From assembly GCA_035715725.1 (NCBI GenBank), contig DASTKT010000238.1, forward strand, positions 1-39,860: a DNA stretch of 39,860 nt, read 5' to 3'. Below are positions 24,639-31,084 of the stretch, piece after piece. The notes under the pieces were generated by a model. The model had not been told where the DNA came from. It saw only the letters and a program-made list of their open reading frames with translations, and did not search any database. A program made the position numbers and the translations under genes. Every line of letters begins with the position of its first letter. The first letter of the stretch is position 1. The stretch is from JADGGV01 sp035715725. Its GTDB lineage: Bacteria > Gemmatimonadota > Gemmatimonadetes > Longimicrobiales > RSA9.

Positions 24639-25238
24639 GTGCGACGTCAGCACGCTGTTATGCCGATTCTCGCGGCGGCCATCCTCGGCGGCTGCGCGGG
24701 CGCGGACTCCGACGGGTCCGCGCAGCGGATCGCTTCGTCCCCGACGGCCCCCGCGAACGTGGTCACCGACACGCGGCCGCTCGTCCAGGTGATCAACGAC
24801 TACCGGGCGAGCATGGGGCTGGCGCCGGTCGAGGTCTCGCCATCGCTCACGCTGGTGGCGCAGAAGCACGTGGACGACCTGGAGCGGAACTCGCCGGCCG
24901 GCGGCAGCTGCAACCTGCACAGCTGGTCGCCGCACGGGCCTTGGGAGGGGTGCTGCTACACGGCGGACCAGTCGAAGGCGCAGTGCATGCTCGAGAAGCC
25001 GCGGGAGATCACGCAGGGCGCGTACGCGAGCAGCGGCTACGAGATCGCGTACTCCAGCCCGGACGTCACGACGGCGTCGGCGCTCGACGGGTGGAAGCAG
25101 AGCTCGCCGCACCTCAAGGTCATCCTGAACCAGGACGAGTGGCGGCGGGTGCAGTGGCGGGCGGTCGGCGCGGCGATGAGCGGGCATTACGCCGTCGTGT
25201 GGTTCGCCGCCGATCCGGACCCGCGCGCGGGCTCGTGA
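24639..25238 (+). CDS. CAP-domain (SCP/PR-1-like) lipoprotein
   Basis: A 199-aa exported protein with a CAP domain: VINDYRASMGLAPVEVSPSL, QKHVDDLER, CNLHSW with a candidate metal-site His, GYEIAYS, and GHYAVVWFAADP at the end. GTG at 24639 gives the N-terminus MRRQHAVMPILAAAILGGC, a textbook lipoprotein signal with lipobox Cys19. The ATG at 24660 lacks the basic region, and the frame runs open back to 24546 without signal character. Five further Cys (two adjacent in GCCY) suggest disulphides in the periplasm. Bacterial CAP proteins are mostly of unknown role; some bind sterols, lipids or peptides. Confidence 0.85.
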   Translation: MRRQHAVMPILAAAILGGCAGADSDGSAQRIASSPTAPANVVTDTRPLVQVINDYRASMGLAPVEVSPSLTLVAQKHVDDLERNSPAGGSCNLHSWSPHGPWEGCCYTADQSKAQCMLEKPREITQGAYASSGYEIAYSSPDVTTASALDGWKQSSPHLKVILNQDEWRRVQWRAVGAAMSGHYAVVWFAADPDPRAGS

Positions 25239-25251
25239 GACCGGCCGGGCG

Positions 25252-25280
25252 TTGACGCCCGGCCGGCCCTCGGCTAGCGT
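25252..25280 (+). promoter_or_regulatory. Candidate promoter for the Gly/His-rich exported protein
   Basis: TTGACG (25252-25257), 17-base spacer, TAGCGT (25275-25280), ending about 58 bases before the ATG at 25339. Confidence 0.55.
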
Positions 25281-25338
25281 CCAGCAGGCGGCGCCGCCGT
25301 TCCGGTGCCGCCGCGCGCTTCTTCCCAGGGAGGCACCC

Positions 25339-26013
25339 ATGTGCCGCCGCCCTCTGCTTCTCGGTCTCGCACTCCTCGTCGCCGTGCCGTCCCTGGCCCG
25401 CGCCCAGCGCGGGGGCTTCTCGGGGCACGGCGGCTTCTCCGGCGGCTTCCGCGGCCACGGTTTCGGCGGCCACGGCTTCGACGGCCGCTTCCGCGACCAC
25501 GGCAAGGACGGCTTCCTCCTCCAGATCGGCGCCGGACGCTTCGTCACCCCGGTGGGCTTCGCGGTGGGGGCGGGCGTCGTGCTCCCGCCGTGGGGCCCGG
25601 GAACCGGGTTCGATCGGGGGATCGACCGGCGCAGCGTGGCGATCGTGAAGCGCGGCTTCGGCCGGGACCGTCTTCTGCGGAAGCACGGCCTGGTCCGGCG
25701 GCCGCGCTTCGGCGTGTTCGGGCCGTTCGGCGTGGACGGCGTCGTCGCGTTCGACGGCGTGGGGTGCGACTGTGTGCTGACGGACGCGGAGCTCGTGGCC
25801 GAGCCGGTCACGTACGGCGTCACGACGAACATCGCGACGGCGCCGTACGTCCTGCCGGCGCGCGCGGACACGACCGCGCTGCTCGCCGACGGCCGGCGGC
25901 ACACCCGCTCGCAGGTCACGGAGATCGTCTACGGCGCGCGGGGCGGGAAGACGTTCCGCACGGTCACGCGCTTCGGCGACACGCCGGCGCCGGAGCGCTC
26001 GCGGCGGCGCTGA
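25339..26013 (+). CDS. Exported Gly/His-rich protein of unknown function
   Basis: A 224-aa protein with a clear signal peptide (MCRRPLLLGLALLVAV, cleavage after ARA before Q24). A Gly/His/Phe-rich stretch follows (GHGGFSGGFRGHGFGGHGF, ~28-48), then a mixed region with repeated F-G-x-x-R/G turns, and a C-terminal part with VTYGVTTNIATAPYV. The His-Gly repeats could bind metal or make a flexible surface layer, but nothing proves it. AGGGAGG lies six bases before the ATG, and a good promoter candidate precedes it. It is monocistronic, closed by a strong hairpin. Family not recognised. Confidence 0.8.
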   Translation: MCRRPLLLGLALLVAVPSLARAQRGGFSGHGGFSGGFRGHGFGGHGFDGRFRDHGKDGFLLQIGAGRFVTPVGFAVGAGVVLPPWGPGTGFDRGIDRRSVAIVKRGFGRDRLLRKHGLVRRPRFGVFGPFGVDGVVAFDGVGCDCVLTDAELVAEPVTYGVTTNIATAPYVLPARADTTALLADGRRHTRSQVTEIVYGARGGKTFRTVTRFGDTPAPERSRRR

Positions 26014-26032
26014 GCGCGGGCAAGGCCCGCAA

Positions 26033-26073
26033 GCACCACGGCCCCGGCGGAGCGACCGCCGGGGCCGTGGTGC
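26033..26073. terminator. Perfect 18-bp hairpin between convergent genes
   Basis: Arms 26033-26050 and 26056-26073 pair without mismatch around AGCGA. It lies 20 bases past the plus-strand stop and about 100 bases past the end of the minus-strand gene at 26176, so it can serve both. No T-tract on either side. Confidence 0.65.
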
Positions 26074-26175
26074 ATCCGGTCGGCCGGCGGGGCGCGGCGG
26101 GTCGGCCGCGCGGTCGATCGGCTCCGCCGCCGCCGGGCTCAGCCGGGCGGCAGGCCCGCCGGCCCCGCCGGCGCG

Positions 26176-27294
26176 TCAGCCGCGCGGCTTCGCCGCCCGC
26201 TTCCCCGCGGGCTTCGCCGCCGCCGTGTCGCGGCGCTCGGGCACGGCGAACGTCCCGGCGGAGGTCACCTCGACGAGCTGGTACCGGCGGTTGATGACGC
26301 CGGCGGAGTCGAAGGCGACGGGGCCGCTCAGCCCCTTGAACGCCGGCCGGGTGCGGCCGAGGCTGGCGAGGTACTGCTGGATGGCGGGGCGGGTGCGAGC
26401 CCCGTCGCGCAGCGCGGCGGCGAGGACACCGATGGCGTCGTAGGCCAGGGCGTCGTCGGGCTTGCCGACCATGGCCTGCGTCCAGGAGCTGGACTGCCCG
26501 ACCTCGCCGGTGTCGGCGGGCGAGGCGAGGCGGGCGAAGACGAGGCCGTTGAAGGACTCGTTGTCGTTCGAGTGGACGCGGGGGGACTCGACGGCGTCGC
26601 TCGCCATGATGTAGGTGTCGGGGAGGTCGCCCCGCAGGCGGTTGACGATGACCCAGAGCGGCCGGACCGGCGCGAGCCAGAAGATGACGTCCGGGCGCGC
26701 CTCGGCGACGCGGCGGGTGAGCGAGGCGAGCGCGCCGGTGTCGGCGTCGATGGCGACGGTCTCGTCGCCGACGACCTGGAGGCGGCCGCGGAGGTTTCGC
26801 GCCAGCGAGTCGTGGACGACCGAGCCGTAGGAGTCGGTCGAGCGGATGATGACCGCCCGGTGCGGCGACCAGAGCTGGATGGCGCGGTCCGCCATGAGCC
26901 GCGTCATGTCGCCGCGGGGCGGCGCGAGGAGGAAGAGGTAGGGGCTGTGGATCGGCAGGCCGGGCGTCATGGAGAGGACGGGGACGCCGGCGTCGACGTA
27001 CGCCCGCACCTCGGCGGTGACGCGGTCGCGCGCGCCCTGCTCGAGCGCGGCGACGAGGCTGGGATCGGCCGCCTTCTCGCGCAGCTGCGCGCCGTCCGGC
27101 GTGCCCGGGCGGGTGGCGGCGGGGAGCACGTGGATGCCGCCGCCGCCGACGGGGCGGCGGGCGTTCACGTCACGGGCGGCGAGCTTGGCCGCGTTGTAGA
27201 CGTCCGAGCTGCCGGAGACGGCGACCTGGTAGCCGGGGCCGCGGGAGCAGGCGGCGGCGGCGACGAGGGCGGCGACGATCAGGCGCGGGCGCAT
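26176..27294 (-). CDS. Type-1 periplasmic solute-binding lipoprotein (LivK-like), orphan
   Basis: A 372-aa protein with lipoprotein-like signal MRPRLIVAALVAAAAC16. A type-1 periplasmic-binding fold (Peripla_BP_6) follows: VYNAAKLAARDVNA, DPSLVAALEQGARD, AGVPVLSMTPGLP, AVIIRSTDSYGSVVHDSLAR, DVIFWLAPVRP, DDALAYDAIGVLAAALRDG and INRRYQLVEV. These bind small solutes, classically branched-chain amino acids, for an ABC importer. No permease or ATPase of that system is present, so it may feed a distant transporter or act as a sensor. The last ~20 residues are Lys/Ala/Arg-rich. ATG at 27294 is set by the signal; the frame is open further upstream. Confidence 0.87.
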   Translation of the reverse strand: MRPRLIVAALVAAAACSRGPGYQVAVSGSSDVYNAAKLAARDVNARRPVGGGGIHVLPAATRPGTPDGAQLREKAADPSLVAALEQGARDRVTAEVRAYVDAGVPVLSMTPGLPIHSPYLFLLAPPRGDMTRLMADRAIQLWSPHRAVIIRSTDSYGSVVHDSLARNLRGRLQVVGDETVAIDADTGALASLTRRVAEARPDVIFWLAPVRPLWVIVNRLRGDLPDTYIMASDAVESPRVHSNDNESFNGLVFARLASPADTGEVGQSSSWTQAMVGKPDDALAYDAIGVLAAALRDGARTRPAIQQYLASLGRTRPAFKGLSGPVAFDSAGVINRRYQLVEVTSAGTFAVPERRDTAAAKPAGKRAAKPRG

Positions 27295-27331
27295 GGAGGC
27301 TCCAGTCGGGAGTAACGGCGTCGTCGCAGAC

Positions 27332-27360
27332 AGGATCGTGGAGTGCGGCGGATTCTTCAA
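27332..27360 (-). promoter_or_regulatory. Weak promoter candidate in the 27295-27548 intergenic region
   Basis: On the minus strand TTGAAG (complement of 27355-27360) and GATCCT (27332-27337) are 17 bases apart and about 40 bases before the binding-protein start. The rest of this divergent 254-bp region shows no clear plus-strand promoter. Confidence 0.3.
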
Positions 27361-27548
27361 GCGCCGCGGGCGAACCCATGGACGCGGAGGCGTCTGGCGC
27401 AAAGATTCCACCCGCCCGTCGAACGTGAGAGGGCGCCCCCGAAGCGAGCCGCCGGACCCGTCCCGCCGTGGACCGGGCCACGGCCCCGCGGCGGCGCCGA
27501 ATCCTCGGGCGGCCCCGGCGGGGCCGCCCCCAGCCCGGAGAATGCCTG

Positions 27549-28250
27549 ATGGGGCGGAAGCTGGTGGTAGAGGCGATCGGTACGCTGTTCCTCGTGATGA
27601 CGGTCGGGCTCACCGTGATCGAGCCCGGCGCCGGCGCGCTCGCGCCGATCGCGATCGGGTCGGTGCTGATGGTCATGATCTACGCCGGCGGCCATATCTC
27701 CGGGGGCCACTACAACCCGGCGGTCACGCTCGGCGTCTTCCTGCGCGGGAAGGCCACCGCGGCCGAGCTCGGCGGCTACTGGGTGGCGCAGCTGATCGGC
27801 GGTGCGGTCGGTGCGCTGCTGGCCGGCCTGCTGAAGGGGATGGGCACGCCCGCGCCGGCGCCGCTGCCGGTCGTGCCCGCGCTCATCGCGGAGTTCCTGT
27901 TCACGTTCGCGCTGGTCTACGTCGTCCTGAACACGGCGACGACGCGGGGCACCGAGGGCAACTCCTACTTCGGCCTCGCCATCGGCTTCACCGTGCTGGC
28001 GGGCGCGTTCGCGGTCGGCCCGATCTCCGGCGGCGCGTTCAACCCCGCCGTGGCCGTCGGCGTCACGATCCTGCGGCTCGTGCCGGTGTCGAGCCTATGG
28101 ATCTTCCTCGTCGCCAACCTGGTGGGCGGCGCCGCCGCGGGGCTGCTGTTCAACGCGCTGCGGATGGACGAGGACAAGCCCACGACGGCGACGCGCGCGG
28201 AGGCCGCCGAGCTGCGCCAGCCCGGCGCGCCGGAGCGGCCGCGGCGGTAA
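27549..28250 (+). CDS. MIP/aquaporin-family channel with altered second NPA box
   Basis: A 233-aa six-helix channel protein with the two half-helix motifs: SGGHYNPAVT (residues ~51-60) and SGGAFNPAVA (~159-168). In canonical aquaporins and glycerol facilitators the second box is NPAR, and that Arg narrows the pore. Here the position is Val, so the selectivity filter should be wider or less polar. Substrate could be water, a small neutral solute or something else. ATG at 27549 has only a modest ribosome-binding sequence (CGGAGA). A 25-residue hydrophilic tail follows the last helix. It is divergent from the binding-protein gene, and both could be controlled from the shared region. Confidence 0.93.
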   Translation: MGRKLVVEAIGTLFLVMTVGLTVIEPGAGALAPIAIGSVLMVMIYAGGHISGGHYNPAVTLGVFLRGKATAAELGGYWVAQLIGGAVGALLAGLLKGMGTPAPAPLPVVPALIAEFLFTFALVYVVLNTATTRGTEGNSYFGLAIGFTVLAGAFAVGPISGGAFNPAVAVGVTILRLVPVSSLWIFLVANLVGGAAAGLLFNALRMDEDKPTTATRAEAAELRQPGAPERPRR

Positions 28251-28261
28251 AGCGGAGCGGG

Positions 28262-28331
28262 AGAGTGGGAGAGCGGGGGAGTGGGAGACACTGCGATCCC
28301 CCACTCGACCGCTCCTCCACTCCCCCACTCT
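28262..28331. terminator. Nested triple inverted repeat between convergent genes
   Basis: Three nested arm pairs are seen: 28262-28269 with 28324-28331, 28271-28276 with 28309-28314, and 28279-28285 with 28300-28306. They form one long imperfect stem filling the gap between the channel gene and the ADOP gene ending at 28335. Arms are built from near-repeats of GAGTGGG. Confidence 0.5.
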
Positions 28332-28334
28332 GCG

Positions 28335-30758
28335 TCATTCGGCGCGGAGCGCCGCCTGCGGGTCCACGGCCGTGGCCCGCTGGGCGGGCAGCAGGTTCGC
28401 CGCCAGCGTCACGAGGAGCACGAACGCGACGACGGCGGCGAACGTCGGCCGGTCGGTCGGCGTGACGCCGTAGAGCACGGCGGCGAACGTGCGTGCGGCG
28501 GCCGCGGCGAGCGGCACGCCGAGGGCGATGCCGAGGGCCGCGAGACCGGCGCCCTGCCGCAGCACCATGAGCCGCACGGCGCGCGGCGCCGCGCCGACGG
28601 CGAGCCGGATCGCGATCTCGCGCGTGCGCAGCCCCACCTGGAACGCCATCACGCCGTAGATGCCGGTGGCCGCGAGCACGAGCGCGAGGCCGCTGAACAG
28701 CGCGAGGAGGAGCGAGCCGAAGCGCTCGTTCGCGGTCTGGAGCGCGAGCGCCGCCGTGAGCGGCGCCGCGCGGTAGACGGGGAGCGAGGGGTCGAGCGCG
28801 GCGACGTCGCGCCGGATCAGCGCGGTCAGCTCCGCCGGGTCCGCCGCGGAGCGCACGAGGATCTCGAGGCTGCTCGTCGGGAGCTGGTCGTAGGCGACGT
28901 AGAGGTCGGGGTCCTGCGCCGGCGAGGTCAGGCTCGAGGTCAGGTCGCGGTGGCGCACGTCCCGCGCGACGCCGACCACGGTCGCGACATCCGCCTCCTG
29001 CGAGCCGCCGAAGCGCAGGCGCTGGCCGACGGCGTCGCCGGCCGGCCAGAGGCGCCGCGCCATGGCCTGGCTCACGACGACCACGCCGGCGGCCGCGTCG
29101 ACGTCGCGCGCCTCGAGGCCGCGCCCGGCGCGGATCGGCACGCCGAGCGTGGCGAAGAAGCTCGGCGTCACGGCGTGCCAGTAGACGCGCAGGTGGTCCT
29201 CGGGGAAGCCGTCGCGCTGCAGCGTCTGGGCGGTCCAGTGGCCGCGGAGCGGCGCGTCCGACGCGAGCGCGACGTCCGCGATCTGCGGGTGGGAGCGCAA
29301 CCGGTCCAGCAGCTCCGCGGCGAAGCGGCGCCGCCCGGCGGCGTCGTAGCTCGAGCGCGGCAGCTCGAGCGAGGCGGCCAGGAGGCCCTCCGGCCGGAAT
29401 CCGACCTCGACCTTCAATTGCTGCTGGAAGCTGCGGATCAGCAGGCCGGCGCCGACCAGGAGCACGACGGCCAGCGCGACCTCGACGACGACGAGCGCGT
29501 GCTGCAGGCCGAAGCCGCGGCGCTGCCCGCCTGTCGTCGTCCGGCCGCCGTCGCGCAGGCTGGCCGACAGGCGGGCGCCCACGCTGCGCAGCGCCGGCAC
29601 CAGCCCGAACAGGATCCCGCTCGCCGCGGCCAGCGCCACCGTGAACGCGACGACGCCCGCGTCCAGCCGCACCACCGCGTAGGGCGGGAGGATCCCGTCC
29701 GGCACGAGCGGCACGAGGAGCCGGCCCCCCCAGTCGGCCAGCAGCAGCCCGGCCGCCGCGCCGGCGCCGGCGAGCAGCAGCGACTCGAGGAGCAGCTGGC
29801 GGAGGAGCCGGCTCCGCCCGGCGCCGAGCGCGTGGCGGATGGCGATCTCGCGCGTGCGCGCCGCGCCCCGCACGAGCTGCAGGTTCATCACGTTGCCGCA
29901 CGCGATGAGGAGCAGGATCAGGACCGCCCCGAGCACGACGAGCAGCAGCACGCGCGTGTCGTTCAGGTAGAACTCGTGCAGCGACCTGAGGATCACGCCG
30001 CGGTCCCGGTTGATGGCCGGGTAGAGCGCCTCCAGCCGCCGGGCCACCGCCGCCACGTCCGCCGCCGCCGCGGCCCGCGTCACGCCGGGCCGGATCCGGC
30101 CCACCGCGCCGAGCCAGCGCGCGCCCCGGCCGGTCAGTGCCCCCGGATCGAGCGACGCCAGCGTCGTCCACACCTGCGCCTCGAAGGAGAGGCCGCGGAA
30201 GCCGCGCGGCAGCACGCCGACCACCGTGAACGCCTTCCCCTCCAGCCGGATCGCGCGGCCCAGGATCGCGGGGTCGCCGCCGAAGCGCGTGCGCCAGAGG
30301 TCGTACGAGATCATCGCCACGGGCTCCGTCCCCGCCTCCGCCTCCCGCGCCGTGAAGGCGCGCCCCAGCGCCGGCTTTACGCCGAGCATCGAGAAGTAGC
30401 CCGGGGAGACCGTCTCCGACCTCACCTGCGACGCCTCGCCCACGCCGCTCAGGCTCAGGCTGGCCGCGTCGTAGATCGAGACGTCCTCGAACGACCGCGT
30501 CTGCGCCCGCCAGTCCATGACCTCCGGGTACGAGCCGCCCCGGATGTCGTGCTGCGGGCCGAACGTGCCCCACAGCAGCACCAGGCGGCCCGGCTCCCGG
30601 AACGGCAGCGGCCGCAGCAGCGTCGCCTCGATGATGCCGAAGATCGCGCTGGATGCGCCGATCCCCAGCGCCAGCACCGCGACGACCGTCAGCGTGAACG
30701 CCGGCCGGTTTCGCAGCGTCCGGCCGGCGATCCGCAGCTCGCGAAGGAACGTGTCCAC
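28335..30758 (-). CDS. ADOP-family duplicated ABC permease
   Basis: An 807-aa permease of the same family as 1747-4236: first helix VVAVLALGIGASSAIFGIIEA then LLRPLPF. It continues with a MacB_PCD domain, a central helix block (LILLLIACGNVMNLQLVRGAA, then ALGAGRSRLLRQ), a second MacB_PCD domain and a C-terminal helix block ending NLLPAQRATAVDPQAAL. The start is GTG at 30758 (V-D-T-F-L-R-E-L), with TGGAGG about six bases upstream; the frame is open 57 codons further but without family similarity. No ATPase is nearby. It is divergent from a second ADOP gene at 31085. Confidence 0.9.
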   Translation of the reverse strand: MDTFLRELRIAGRTLRNRPAFTLTVVAVLALGIGASSAIFGIIEATLLRPLPFREPGRLVLLWGTFGPQHDIRGGSYPEVMDWRAQTRSFEDVSIYDAASLSLSGVGEASQVRSETVSPGYFSMLGVKPALGRAFTAREAEAGTEPVAMISYDLWRTRFGGDPAILGRAIRLEGKAFTVVGVLPRGFRGLSFEAQVWTTLASLDPGALTGRGARWLGAVGRIRPGVTRAAAAADVAAVARRLEALYPAINRDRGVILRSLHEFYLNDTRVLLLVVLGAVLILLLIACGNVMNLQLVRGAARTREIAIRHALGAGRSRLLRQLLLESLLLAGAGAAAGLLLADWGGRLLVPLVPDGILPPYAVVRLDAGVVAFTVALAAASGILFGLVPALRSVGARLSASLRDGGRTTTGGQRRGFGLQHALVVVEVALAVVLLVGAGLLIRSFQQQLKVEVGFRPEGLLAASLELPRSSYDAAGRRRFAAELLDRLRSHPQIADVALASDAPLRGHWTAQTLQRDGFPEDHLRVYWHAVTPSFFATLGVPIRAGRGLEARDVDAAAGVVVVSQAMARRLWPAGDAVGQRLRFGGSQEADVATVVGVARDVRHRDLTSSLTSPAQDPDLYVAYDQLPTSSLEILVRSAADPAELTALIRRDVAALDPSLPVYRAAPLTAALALQTANERFGSLLLALFSGLALVLAATGIYGVMAFQVGLRTREIAIRLAVGAAPRAVRLMVLRQGAGLAALGIALGVPLAAAAARTFAAVLYGVTPTDRPTFAAVVAFVLLVTLAANLLPAQRATAVDPQAALRAE

Positions 30759-31084
30759 AGGGCCTCCAGGGTGTGTCGCACGAGGAGGCGGTCCAGCGGG
30801 CGAGGCGCGTGCCAGGCGGTCCGCCGGGCGCATCGGGGTGTGCGAGAGGGAGATGGCGGCCCGGCCCGCGCCGGAGCGGCCGCCGCGCGTGTCCGATTCC
30901 GGTCCGCGGTGTCCCGGGCGCGGACGCACGGGTGTGGCCCGGACCGCCGGTCCCGAGCCTGAAACCCGCGCCGCCGCACGACGGTACGGGGATCGTGGCC
31001 GGTGGCACCGGCCGTGCCTGGCTCGCCCGCGATCGCACGCGGGGCGAGCGCGCCCCGCCCGCCCTTCGAGGAGCCTGGACCGAT
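30759..31084. other. 326-bp intergenic region between divergent ADOP genes
   Basis: Only the two ribosome-binding sites are clear: GGAGG near 30764-30768 for the minus gene and GAGGAG about 12 bases before 31085 for the plus gene. I find no convincing -35/-10 pair, hairpin or small gene. Confidence 0.5.

Noticed and set aside
25420..25500. Repeated GGCCACGG/GGCTTC units resembling a repeat array
   Set aside because: They are codon-level repeats encoding the Gly/His/Phe-rich segment of the exported protein, in frame throughout.
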